64,000 nt of DNA from Boswellia sacra (Eukaryota > Streptophyta > Magnoliopsida > Sapindales > Burseraceae): assembly GCA_013180625.2 (NCBI GenBank), contig SNVD02008177.1, positions 248,001 through 312,000 of the forward strand, read 5' to 3'. How positions within the stretch are numbered: the first letter of the stretch is position 1; each line of letters opens with the position of its first letter. Shown here one piece after another: positions 45,561-56,994 of the stretch. The translations under genes and the position numbers were made by a program. The notes below the pieces were generated by a model, which did not search any database, was not told where the DNA came from, and worked only from the letters and a program-made list of their open reading frames with translations.

Positions 45561-46958
45561 ATGGCAACTTTTAATTCAACTTCATATGTTGAGGGACTTT
45601 CTATCTCTAGACCTCCATTTTTTAATGGAAGTGATTACTTTTATTGGAAAACTAGAATGAGTGTTTTCTTGAAATCTTTTGATTATGATTTATGGTCTAT
45701 TGTTTTGGAAGGACCTTTTGTTCCTACCAAAATTGAAAATGGGGAATGCATACTTAAAGAACCTAAAGAGTTTAGTGAAGATGATAAAAAGAAATTGAGT
45801 TTGAATGCTAAAGCTATGAATTTGTTATATTGTGCTCTAGATAGAAATGAGTTCAATAGAATATCTACTTGTTCTACGGCACAAGAAATATGGCACACAC
45901 TTGAAGTTACTCATGAAGAAACTAGTCAAGTTAAAGAATCTAAAATTAGTATGCTAGTTCATAGTTATGAGCATTTTAAGATGAAACCGGATGAATCAAT
46001 TTCTGAAATATTTATTGGATTTACGGATATTGTCAATGGTTTGAAATCTCTTGGTAAATCTTATTCTAATGTTGAAATGGTGAGAAAGATTCTTAGGTGT
46101 CTACCAAAATCTTGGAAGCCAAAGGTGACGGCAATTCAAGAAGCAAAGGACCTCACCAAACTACCATTAGAAGAACTTATGGGTTCTCTAATAACTCATG
46201 AAATCATCTTGAAGGAGAATGAAGAAGAAAATTGTGAAGTGGCAAACATGTGCTTCATGGCTTTAAGTGAAGATGAGGTAAGTATTCTAAACTATGATCC
46301 TAAACGTTCATATGATGAATTACTTGAAGCATTCCAAAATTTACATGTGCAAGTTGATAAGAAAAATTCAAAAATTAATGCTTTCAAAAAGAAGTCAAAA
46401 ATCATGTTATCTCAATTAGAAGAGGTGGTAGAAATAAAAGAAGCTTTAGAAAATGAAAATGAAATTTTAAAGCAAAAAGATTTTGAAAGTTTGGAAAGTC
46501 AAATACATTTATTAAAAACTGAAAATGACATTTTTAAAACAAAAATGATTTTGAGAAAATGGAGAACAAATGCTATTTGAAAGGAAAATCTGATTAAGAA
46601 GATTGTTGATAGGTTTACAAAAAGCACAAAAAATTTAAATTCTATGTTACAAAACCAAAGGTGTGTTTTTGATAAAAGAGGTTTAGGATATAAAACTCAT
46701 AAAAATCAAAAGTGTTTTAAAAATTATTTTGCCCATGCATCTTCTAGGAATAATCCTAATTATTCATGTACTTATTGTGGAAGAAAAGGACACAAAGTCC
46801 ATTCTTGCTATATTAAGAGAAATCCTAATTTGAAACAAATATGGGTTCCAAAAAGTACCATAACTAACCCCCAAGGACCCAATAACTTTTGGGTACCAAA
46901 AAGTTACTCCTTGAATGTTGATTGTAGAGACAAAGTGGCAAACACAAGTGGTACGTAG
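45561..46958 (+). pseudogene. Copia gag with zinc knuckle, frameshifted
   Basis: ATG at 45561 opens a 339-codon frame: MATFNSTSYVEGLSIS, then PPFFNGSDYFYWKTRMSVFL, MNLLYCALDRNEFNRISTCS and the long Lys/Glu-rich coiled-coil part (LEEVVEIKEALENENEILKQ). The frame is lost at about 46540-46580 and resumes at 46644. There the knuckle CTYCGRKGHKVHSC (46767-46808) keeps the C-x2-C-x4-H-x4-C pattern, followed by KQIWVPKS and NNFWVPKS repeats. A largely intact gag is notable in an element without RT. Confidence 0.9.
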
Positions 46959-48625
46959 ATAGTGGATGCTCAAGGCATATGACCAGAGATGCCTCCAAGT
47001 TCTCAAGATTAATCATGAAGAAAGGAGGATATGTGACCTTCGGTGATAATGCCAAGGAAGGGTAATCAGACATGGTGATATTGGTACCTTCTCACCTATT
47101 ATTAAAGATGTTGTGCTGTTTCTGGTTAAAACCAGATTTGATTAGCATTAGTTAATTTTGTGATAAGGGATATTTCGTTACTTTTGAGCATAATAGATGT
47201 GTGATTAAGGATGTTAGTAACAATAAGACATTATTTGTTGGTAATAGATGTGGCAATATTTATACAATTGATATTGATGTTATGATCATGTAGAAAAATG
47301 TTTCATTGTTAATCATGATGCTTGGTTATGGCATGGAAGGCTAGGTCATGCTAGCATGGACACAATTTAAAAAATTTCTAAAAATGATTTAGTTGATGGT
47401 CTTCCAAAAATAAAATTTGAAAATGATAAGATTTGTGATGCTTGTCAATTTGGAAAACAAGTGAGAACTTCTTTTAAACAAAAGAAAATTATTTCAACAA
47501 ATAAACATCTACAATTACTTCATTTGGATTTATTTGGACCATCAAGAACTCAAAGACTCGTTTTGGTTTGGGCTTTTTTCTCTTTTTTTTTTTCTTGCGT
47601 GCGGAAAGTATTATGTTTTGTTATTGTGGATGATTATTCAAGATTCACTTGGGTATTATTCTTGAAAACTAAAAATGAGGCCATACAAGCTTTTTCAAAA
47701 TTTGCAAAAAGAGTCCAAAATCAAAAAGGATATTCTATTGTGTCTATTAGGAGTGATCATGGTGGTGAAGTAGACAATGTTGCATTTGAAAATCTTTGTG
47801 ATGAAAATGGTTTTGAGCATAATTTTTCCTCACCTAGAAATCCACAACAAAATGGTGTTGTTGAGAGGAAAAATAGGACTATCCAAGAAATGGCTAGGAC
47901 CATGTTACTTGAAAATAATTTGCCAAAAAATTTTTGGGCCGAAGTCGTTAATACCGCATGCTTTATAATCAATAGAGTCCATATTAGAGCTTTAATAAAG
48001 AAAACTCCTTATGAACTTTGGAAAGGAAGAAAACCCAACATTGGATTTTTTTAAAGTTTTTGGATGTAAATGTTTTATTTTAAACACTAAGGATAACCTT
48101 GGAAAATTTGATACAAAAGCCGATGTTGGAATTTTTGTGGGCTACTCCAACCATAGTAAAGCATATAGAGTTTTTAATAAAAAGACTCTTACTATTGAAG
48201 AATCTATGCATGTTGAATTTGATGAAACTAATGTCATTTCTTCAAAGAATTTAGATGATGATATTGTTGAGGTAGAAAGGTAAATCAAGGAATCAAGGCT
48301 TGATGAAAAGAGCCAAGATGAATTACAACTTCAACAAGAAAAGATTGAGGAAGTAAATGATTCTTCCCAAGAATTACCAAAGGAATGGAGGTATGCAAAA
48401 GCTCACCCTAAAGATCTCATTATTGGTGAACCATCACAAGGTATGAAAACTAGATCTTCTTTTAAGAACTTTTGTAATCATTTTGCTTTTGTCTCTCAAT
48501 TTGAACCAAAATCTTTTAAAGAAGCCGAAAATGACGAAAGTTTGATTTTGGCTATCCAAGAAGAATTGAACCAATTTGAGAGAAATCAAGTTTGGGAATT
48601 AGTCCCTAGACCCAAATATGACTAA
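46949..48625 (+). pseudogene. Copia pol relic: protease, pre-integrase, integrase; ends before RT
   Basis: The protease motif WYVDSGCSRHMT starts at 46949 (DSG 46958-46966); a TAA follows near 47064. Pre-integrase: HGRLGHASMDT and CDACQFGK near 47330-47460. The integrase core, open from 47461 to 48054, has VDDYSRFTWVLFLK, IRSDHGGEVDNVAFENLC and NGVVERKNRTIQEMARTML, supplying the D-D-E residues. It continues shifted as VFGCKCFILNTKDNLGKFDT and VGIFVGYSNHSKAYRVF. The last recognisable words are ELNQFERNQVWELVPRPKYD at 48566-48622, the block just upstream of RT in copia elements. RT and RNase H are absent. Confidence 0.93.
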
Positions 48626-48931
48626 AACCCTTAGTCAAGATAGATTTTGCATAATTAGAAGAGAATTAGGCATGTTGGATATGTCTTAATTTTGCTTTAA
48701 TATGATAATCTTTGAATGGTAGCATATGTTAAGGGGGAGAATATATTTAGGGGGAGTAGTTAATTTGATTACATCTTTTTTATGATAACAAAAGGGGGAG
48801 AAATAGTTGGATTGCTTATATTCATAACAAGTGCCATTTTTTTTTGTTTATTCTTGATTTTATTTTCATTCTTTATTTTAGATATTATTTGAAAGCAATC
48901 AATGGTTTGTCATCATCAAAAAGGGGGAGAT
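48626..48931 (+). other. Copia non-coding segment replacing RT/RNase H, with polypurine tract
   Basis: About 300 bp with no coding similarity, three GGGGGAG runs (near 48734, 48753 and 48794) and the polypurine tract AAAAAGGGGGAGA at 48918-48930 abutting the 3' LTR. Confidence 0.8.
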
Positions 48932-50741
48932 TGTTAGCCCTAAGGCTACATGATAATTTTGATGATAACAATACACATTGATTAATTGAGATTTACTAAC
49001 ATGTTTATTATGTGCAAGAGTAAGATCATTGAAATAATTGTAAAATCAAGAAGAGGCTTATTAAAATGAAGTGTTGAAGCTAAGGAGAAGACTACATGTT
49101 AAAGGCACCAAAGTTTAAGAACAAGGTTTGATTTAAGGAATATGACATATGAGTAATGTTCAATTAATTAATCATATATTTCTCTACAAATGTCCAAATA
49201 ATGTGATTCTTAAGCCTTTGAAAAGCTTACTCAATTTATCACATTTCATATGTTTTAAAGAAATTCAAATTTCAAGTGTAAGGTTGTCCAAATCATCATG
49301 AAAGTTGAAAGACAAATGGAAGTAGCTGACATGAGCACCGAATACTCTTTTAGACATATCTTGAGCTAGAAAAATCAAAATGACTTGATTCTTATGGCAT
49401 TGGAAAGAGGACTTAATGAATCACATTTTATATGCTTTGAAGAAATTCAAATTTCAAACGGAAGGCTGACATAATTGACATGCAATTCGGTGGACTGACA
49501 CAGAGAAGAAAAATCAACTCATTTGAGCACCAAATGATATTTTGTCCATATCTTGAGTTAGAGATATTCAAATGACTTGATTCTTATGGCATTGGAAAGA
49601 TGATTCAATGGATCAGATTTCATATTCTTTGAAGAAATTCAAATTTTAAACAGAAGGCCGACATAATACACATGCAATTCGGTGGACTGACACATGGAAG
49701 AAAAATCAAGTCACATGAGCACCGAATGGTGTTTTGGCCATATCTTAAGCTACAGATATCCAAATGACTTGGTTCTTGATGAGTTGGAAAGCTTATTTAA
49801 TTGTTCATATCTTTTGTGTTTTGCATATTTTCAAATCTCAAACAGAACATTGACAAAAATGACAGACAAAATTACGGTTTTTATGGTGGGTAGAAAATTT
49901 GGAGTTGGTGTCTTCACTTGATTAAGTTCATCCCATTTGCCTATAAAAGGAGCCCTTCTCCCATGCATTCAGAACAGCAAGAAGTGAAGAGAAGCATCTA
50001 TCAAGCAAAAAACAAGAGAAATATCAAGTCTAGAGAGCTTTTATATTCTTTATCTACTCTTTGAAGAGAGTTATACTTTTGTTGTAAAAATTATCTTTGT
50101 TCTTGTATTGTGGTGAGAGTGAGATATTATTGTAAAGGATAATAGTTATCCTTGAGAGAACTCTTGTTGTGGTGTTATCAAGAGTTGAAGAAAGTTGCCT
50201 TGGTGAGGTTGTTCATCAAGAAGAACTCTTGGTGTGGTGTTATCAAGGGTTGAAAAAGTTGCCTTGGTGAGGTTGTTCATCAAGAAGAACTCTTGGTGTG
50301 GTGTTATCAAGGGTTGAAGGAAGTTGCCTTGGTGAGGTTGTTCATCAAGAAGAACTCTTGGTGTGGTGTTATCAAGAGTTGGAAGAAAAAGTCTTGGTGA
50401 GGTTATTCATCAAGCAAGTTGTAAATATTTCTACAACTTAGTGGAAAGCTTAGCTCGTGGAGCTAGGAGCCCGTGGACGTAGGCAAGGTTTGCCGAACCA
50501 CGTACATCGAGTTTGCACTCTCTCTATCCCTATACTCTTTGCATTTACTTGCACTTGTGATTGTTCATTATTATTATTCTCTTGATTACATATTTGATAA
50601 CTTCTAATTTCATCTTCTTTACCTTCATTCTCAAAGAAAGAGTAAACTAATTTTGATCTTTCAAGAAAAGTTTTACAAATCCGTTTTGATAAATAAAAAC
50701 CCAATTCACCCCCCTCTTGGGTTGCCATACCTGGGTCAACA
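48932..50741 (+). repeat. 3' LTR of the copia element
   Basis: Colinear with 43652-45505. TATAAAAG lies at 49942-49949; the 65-bp array has four copies (about 50157-50410). It preserves the native sequence (AAGGAGAAGACTACATGTTA and onward, from 49081) that the adapter has replaced in the 5' LTR. Confidence 0.95.
50157..50410 (+). repeat. 65-bp tandem array, two hairpins per unit (3' LTR)
   Basis: Four units of the same type as 44868-45190. All four first stems remain paired, two through a U-G wobble. Confidence 0.9.
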
Positions 50742-50746
50742 ACCTA

Positions 50747-52415
50747 AACTACTCTCATCCCTTCAGATATGAGTTCAAAAGGTTAGGTACAAGTCTTTCG
50801 ATCTGCCTGGATGTAAATCCGGCCTTCACTTGGGAAATACCAAATAAGAATATCTTGTGTTGTTACTCAGTCCTCTTAAATGATTCATTTTATACACACA
50901 TTCTCATTTCTATCTTTATTAAGCATGTTAAGTGATTGTTCAATCAAAACAGTTATATATTCATGTAAAGAAAGAGGGAGGAGAATGGATTACATTTCTT
51001 TTTAAGCATAGGGGGATGGGAAGAGGATTACATAATTTGTGACAAAATAGTGAATATTCCATAGATTCGTATATTACATTCATTCTAAGTAGCGGTCCCT
51101 TAACATCAATGTGAGCCCACCACCATTTCATGGCATCATACAATAATACTCCATATTCAAGGTACATTCATGCATTCATAAATTAATCAAATGAAATTCA
51201 AACAAAGGCATAATCTAGAGTCATGGCATTCTAGCCTAGATTTGATAAATCTATCATGGTATTCCACTTATTACTATTCTAGCATAATTCATATCATGTA
51301 TCATCATAGCATATACTAGCCTAATTCATGGTATTCATGGCATATTCTAGCCTAATTCAAATAATCACCAATCATAGCTTTCAAGGGCAAAACGATAAAT
51401 CTACCTATTCTATGCTATTTCGTAGCATTCATAAAAGCAAATAAGTTTTTCTAGCATGATTCTAATCATGTGCTCTTAAGCATGATTCTAAACAGTTATC
51501 CTAATCATGGTTCTAAACATTCGCAAAGAAAGTAAATTCCTAAGTATAATTCTAAAAAAGGAAACTTCGTGGACTTATCTCGACACACTTATTTATCTTG
51601 TAAAATAATGGGGTTACAACAATTCATAATAACCTAAGCATGCTCTTAAGCATAAAATAAAACCCTAACTATGCTTCTTCTAAGCAAGAAAAATTAAAAA
51701 AAAATAGGACGGATGTGATAATTCTGCTCTCAAGACGTACCATTTCCAGGTTTAGAGCAATAAAATGCCTAAATTACATTGAAAAAGACTTCTCAAATTC
51801 TTGAGCATGTCTTCAAGAGGGAGAAAGAGATAATTGTAGTCAACAATCGGTGTGTCTTGGAAAGTGAAAGGATGGGGGTTTATATAGGAGAGGGGTGCAA
51901 ACGGAAAAGGAAGTTTTTCAAACTAACTTCCAAAAATAACCCAACAAGGGTCGGGTGGCCATCTCCAGACAACCGGGCGGCCATCTGATGGATGCCCAAC
52001 CATTGGCCAATAGTCAGACAGTTGTCAGATGGTCAGAGGGTTGTCTTGGATAGTTAGGCAGCTGTCTGATGGCCGACCGACCAATTTCCTTTAAGCCCCT
52101 TCCTTTTTTATCATCCTTCGATATAGTCCCTTTGAACCTTTGCTCCTTTGATCGCGTATAACTTTTGGAATTCAACTCCGATTTATGATCTATAAATTTT
52201 TATGAAAACTAGACATTAGTAGCTTCGCAATGGTATATGATTCATCACCAGATTCCTCCAGGATTAATTTATGTTATGTATTAGCTTTTCAGACTCTTCA
52301 CCAACTTCTTTTCACCCTTCTCTTCTTGATCGATTCTCAAGGGCATTTTGATCATTTTCTTTGCTCAACATTCATCTTCATTCTTTCATTGAGCCTAAAA
52401 AATCTAGTGTCTACA
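50747..52415 (-). repeat. LTR-like sequence of a minus-strand gypsy-type element
   Basis: On the minus strand a polypurine-type AGTGGGGGTAAGT is directly followed at 52415 by TGTAGACACTAGATTT, the expected junction of internal region and 3' LTR. The LTR would extend left; its far end was not fixed (perhaps near 50950). Inside, 51170-51560 is rich in CATGATTCTA/CTAGCCTAATTCA words, and 51946-52085 has a cluster of GTCAGATGGTC/CTGTCTGATGGCC motifs. The ORFs are small and unrecognised. Confidence 0.55.
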
Positions 52416-54219
52416 ACTTACCCCCACTTTGGAGAGTTTTGTAGGACACAAAAGTCGACAAAGTTCCTACAAAACTCTCCAAAGTATTCTTACTTCGTTT
52501 TTCTTTCTTCCATCTCAACATTTTCGACTTCATCCTTAGACTATCAAACTTTCTCGTCATCTTCTTTTCTCTCCTTCTGCTCCTACAAAAAGTTTGTCCA
52601 TTCAAAGACTAGTGTGCCCATCTAAGGGTTGAAGTGCCCCATCTAAGGGTGAATGTGCCCATCTGTAGGCTAGTGTGCCCATTCGAGGGGAAATGTGCTC
52701 ATCTAAGGGTAGATGTGCCCATTCAAAGGCTAAAAAGCATCCTTATAATGCTATGATAAGACGATCTTCAATGCATCTACTTCTTAGGGTTTCTAACACT
52801 TTTAAGTGCACCTACTTTTTAAGGTTTGGTAACAGTCCTCAATGCACTTATTCTAAGGGTTTAGAAAATTCTTAAGTGCACCTATTTCTTAGGGTTTCTA
52901 ATATTCTTAAGTGCACCTACTTATTCAAGTTTGGTAATACTCCTCAATGCGTCTATTCTAAGGGCTTAGAACACTCTTAAGTGCATCTATTTCTTAGGGT
53001 TTTTAACACTTTCAGTGCATCTCTTCTTAGCGCTTGTGCCTCTTCTAAGAGCTTAAAACACTCTTAAGTGCACCTATTTCTTAACGTTTTCAACATTCTT
53101 TAGTTTGTCTCTTCTTAGAGCTTGTGCCTATTCTAAGCGCTTAAAACACTCTTAAGTGCACCAACTTCTTAAGGTTTTCGTCTAATGCATGCCCATCGGG
53201 AAAACTTCTATCATGCATTGTTTCGCGGTCTTTAGACCTTTTCATTCTTCTTGTCTTCAGCTGATCATTCTTCATTCGTCTTTGATCTCTTCAGATTTTG
53301 TATTCATTAGGTTTCATGCCCTCTTTCTAACTATTTTTCATGCTTCTTCGATCTTCTTTAGTCTTTGTATTCATTGGGTTTCGTGCCCTTCTTCTAACTA
53401 TTCTTCAAGTTTCCTTAATTTACTTTAGATTTCGTGCTCAACGGGTTTCATGCCTAAGCTTCTATTCTTAATTCTTTTCAATTCACTGGGGAAAATTTCT
53501 TAATCATGTTCAGATATTCTTCATTCTTGACTTCTCTTATATTTGTCATTCTTCATTGGGGAGCTCAAGATTCTTGGACTTGTTGGAAATTCTTCCATTT
53601 GTTTTTGCAAGTTCCTGCAAAATTCAAAAAAAAATTTCTTAATGATGTAAAAATTAATTCAAATTTTTACCTTATTTGGTGAGTTCTTCAACAGATTACT
53701 TTCTAGTATTTGGAGGAATTCTTCCATGTGATTCTAGTCGAATCTATGGACTAAGGTTACTCTTCTTTCCTTGTGAGTTATTAAACCATTGTCATGATCG
53801 AGTACTTGTCACCGATTCTGTCGGAAGTGTATTAAGGTTGATGACAAATTCCTCTTTTTTGCTCTTCTCTTTTTCTCTCCTCTCTATTTTCCTTCTCTTC
53901 TTTCTCTTTTCTTTTCTTTTTCTCTCTCTTCTCTTTTCTCCTTTTTTCTTTCTTTTCCTTCTTTTTTTTTCCTTTTTTCCCGCTTGGCCCCTTATCTGGG
54001 GGATGGCAGATCGGCTGTCTGATAGTCACCCAATTATTTGATTGTCGCTCGACGGTTAGTCAACATTCGCTTGACTGTCGGATTGTCTGTCAGCGGTTGG
54101 GGGCTTCTATAAAGCGCTTTCTTCCATTCTTGTCTTCATTCGTGCATAACTTCTTCGTTTCTCATTCGATTTGCTTTAGATTCTTTCCTACATGTTCGTC
54201 TCAACTTCTTCTTTCTAAT
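52416..54219. repeat. Internal region with degenerate tandem repeats and pyrimidine tracts
   Basis: From 52613 to 52735 a roughly 26-bp unit (TGTGCCCATCTAAGGGT-type) is repeated five times. From 52780 to 53180 a 60-70-bp unit (CTTAAGTGCACCTATTTCTT and onward, AGGGTTT) is repeated about seven times with drift. 53200-53470 has GGGTTTC(A/G)TGCC(C/T) words with a spacing of about 100 bp. 53850-53980 is almost pure pyrimidine. No gene was recognised. Confidence 0.75.
53995..54115 (+). promoter_or_regulatory. Motif cluster and TATA-like box before the PMD ORF
   Basis: Repeated GCTGTCTGATAGTC / CTGTCGGATTGTCTGTCAG words (53995-54095) precede TATAAAG at 54108-54114, about 105 bp upstream of the ATG at 54220. 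A similar layout stands at 56694-56860. Promoter function is inferred from position. Confidence 0.5.
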
Positions 54220-56387
54220 GGCGACACATCCAGTCCACCTTGGGGAGTCCAATCCAGCCTGAAAATCGATATTGAGGGGTCTTCCAAAAGATCAGGAGGT
54301 GCTAGTTATCTATAACGTGGCTTTTCATATAATCAACCTAGTACTCGATCTCTTCATATCTTGCCTTTTTTTGTTTTCTTCGAATGTATTTAGGCTTGTA
54401 TTCATGTAGAAACTTTAATTTCTTACTTTAGGACTATCATGAGAATAGGATGTGTGGGGCATTTTCTGGAGCCCATAGTTGGTTCTTAGAGATAGAGAAT
54501 GATGCAGTAAGGAGAAGGATCATTGATACTGGTTTCTATGAGTTCATCACTTGTCTTCTGCATGCTCAATGGTACACTGATCGTCAGGTATTAGTCGTTT
54601 TGTACGAGAGGTGGATGGATACGACCTACACATTCCATCTTCCATTCGGTAAGATAATTATTATGCCTTTGGATATTGTTGCCTTGACCGGTCTTTCATG
54701 CGGTGGCGATCCAATTCTTATTAATGCCTGTATTACGGACTCAACAGATCAACATAGGTTGATCCAAGATCTTCTAAAATGTAAGGTGAAAGTCAAAAAC
54801 AATGTTTCCATTCGATATGCTTCCTTGCAGAAATATTGGAAATAAAGGTCAAATTTGACTCACGTCGAGGGGGATCACTATGCTCGTATATTTATAGTTT
54901 ATCTACTGGGTACAAAGCTCTTCTCCAATACATCAAACACCATTGCTTTGACTTTACTTCCTGCCCTCCTTGACCTTGATCGAGTGAAATATTTTGACTA
55001 GGATTGCACTGCTCTCGGTCAGCTGTATTTTGGCTTCGATTAGGCTTGTCAAGGCATTGTCAGGGTTCTTAGATTTGCTACACTTATTGAGGTAAATTTT
55101 TATTTTTCACACCTTTATGTTTTATCCTCATGACTTCCATTTTTGATTCTGTATCACCCATGATAGATGTGGGCGTATGAGTTGGGAGTTCTACCATCTC
55201 CTCTTCCTGCTAGTGAGGATTTTTCTTTTCCTTGGATAAAGAGGTGGGTTGTATGTCATACGGAGCTCGAGAGATCTCATGAGCTAGACTTCTTTCGTAA
55301 TTACATTCACACATTCATCGGGGATAAGGTAACAAAGAAATTATAGTCAATATTTCATTTATACCGCATTATTACCATACCTGTTTTATTCTTTTGGAAG
55401 TTCATTCTGAATGCTAGGGTCCCGAGAAGAGCTAGTCCACAGCTATGAGAATTACTGCCCCTTTCAACTTATACTGCATCCTTCTTTATTGTGTGAACAA
55501 TATGATGTGGTATCTGGGTGACCGCATGTGGGATTATTTGACGATCCGACATGCCGTTAGGTTCCCCCTCCTCCACCGGTTCTTATGATCGATTAAGCCA
55601 ACTTGGCTATAGAGCAGGAAGTATCAGTCTATGAGAGTAGGTTTCACTTGAGTACCATCGAGTTCCCATTGACATTGACTCCTTACGTTGAATAGGCTTG
55701 AGCTACCCTATTGTATACTAGGCCTGGCCAATCTGCTACCGACATTCCTCATCCTCCGGTGGTGTCTAGTCGCTAGGGTAGTTCTTTTGTTCATCGTGGG
55801 AAGAGATCGAGAGCTTTCTCTTCTAATACGAGTACTTCGGCCTCTTTTTCTACAGCAGCTTAGTAGACACCTCCTCCTCTAGCTTCTTCAACTACCTCTG
55901 TTGCTTCGACCGATCATGTGATCAGTGATCTTCATGCTTACCCCAATAATGTCGTCTACACGTAGGATGACAATGGGTCAATCCACAGCCACGTGATCAC
56001 CGAGGATCCAAACATGCCTGTCCTTTTTATTCCATAGGACATTACTTTGATAGGTTTCTTGACTATTCTTCTCAAATTTTCTGTCATTAATCACTAATAG
56101 AAATGCAATTCAATACAGGTGCCACGATCTTCCATGGAGTAGGTTTTTCATATACAGATTGTTTTGCATGGGTATGTCTTACATATGTCTCACTAGTATC
56201 ACGTAAGGTGTCCTTCTATAATTCATGTATGTATGATTTCTATCTTAATAGTTCTTCTAACTATATAATTTTCTTGCTTGGTCAGAAGGGTCGTCAAGAA
56301 GTTACTCGTCTGCAATCTGAGATGGAGCACCTCCAGGCTCAGGTCGTCACATTCTCCTTCGTTATTGACAATGATGGTGATGAGTGA
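54220..56387 (+). pseudogene. Plant mobile domain (PMD, aminotransferase-like) ORF relic
   Basis: Plus-strand ORF pieces start MATHPVHLGESNPA at 54220. After a probable intron come WFLEIENDAVRRRIIDTGFY, LVVLYERWMDTTYTFHLPFG and PLDIVALTGLSCGGDPI (54450-54845). This is the GFY...ERW...THTFHLPFGE(M/I)...LD...LTGL signature of the plant mobile domain, found in MAIL1/MAIN proteins and in many retroelements. Later pieces include FIVYLLGTKLFSNTSNTIAL, MWAYELGVLPSPLPASEDFS and MWYLGDRMWDYLTIRHAV, and a tail (VTRLQSEMEHLQAQVVTFSF) ending at 56387. Stops occur near 54843, 55002 and 55587. It is antisense to the presumed retroelement marked by the LTR at 52415. Extra antisense ORFs are known in plant Ty3/gypsy elements; that this is one of them is inferred. 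Confidence 0.75.
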
Positions 56388-56994
56388 GGACTGTCACCAC
56401 CAGCTTTGATCAGGATTTTTCTTTGTTTATTTTGCTTCCATGTATGAACTTTCATGATGTATAATCAAATAAATTTCAGAGATTTAGTGAAACTTCTTTG
56501 TTTTCAATTCCATATATTTTTTTGCATTTTGTACTGAATTTAGCATCCAGATTTAATCAAATTTGTTTCTACATCATCAGTTATTTAATTCTGAACATCA
56601 CTACTAAATCTAGAAGCCACACGCTCAAAATCGTTCGACGGTACGCGTTCTAGAAGTTGAAGGATCATGTAAATGGGTTGATTAGCCCTAATAGTTGTTA
56701 GCCAGCCATCAGCCTGCCAGGCGATTGTCTGATAGTCGGGTAGCTATCTGACAGTTGGCCAGCCATTATGCAACAATCGATCGGTTGTCAGATGGCTGGC
56801 TGACGGTTCTCCGATAATCCTTTCTTATTCTGTCTCGATTTTTGTACTATTTAAGTGCTATTCCTTCCAGCTATTTCTGTGTACCTTTACTCTCGTTTCT
56901 CAAGGTTTCTTTCTTCACATTAACACCTCTTCGTGTCATTTAACTTCTCTGCAGCTTTTCTCCAGATCTTTCAGCCCTTTCTAAGGCCTTTGAG
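56388..56994. promoter_or_regulatory. Spacer with third motif cluster before a second ORF relic
   Basis: At 56694-56815 GATTGTCTGATAGTCGGG, TATCTGACAGTTGGCCAGCC and GGTTGTCAGATGGCTGGC repeat the motif seen at 51946-52085 and 53995-54095. A TATTTAAG box lies at about 56848, followed by a pyrimidine-rich stretch. No ORF of its own. Confidence 0.5.

Larger units (their letters stand above)
43652..50741 (+). mobile_element. Ty1/copia retrotransposon, both LTRs, RT/RNase H deleted
   Basis: A 7.1-kb plus-strand element with LTRs 43652-45505 and 48932-50741 (TGTTAG...CAACA) and a perfect 5-bp duplication ACCTA (43647-43651 and 50742-50746). Primer site TGGTATCAGAGC (tRNA-iMet) is at 45508-45519, and polypurine tract AAAAAGGGGGAGA at 48918-48930. 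Gag, protease and integrase are recognisable. The coding sequence stops after the region downstream of integrase, at about 48625, and non-coding DNA with GGGGGAG runs follows to the 3' LTR. It is therefore a deletion derivative. SIRE-like affinity is suspected from gag only. Confidence 0.95.

Noticed and set aside
53832..54029. Lys/Glu-rich 65-codon minus-strand ORF
   Set aside because: Antisense of a pyrimidine tract; low complexity.
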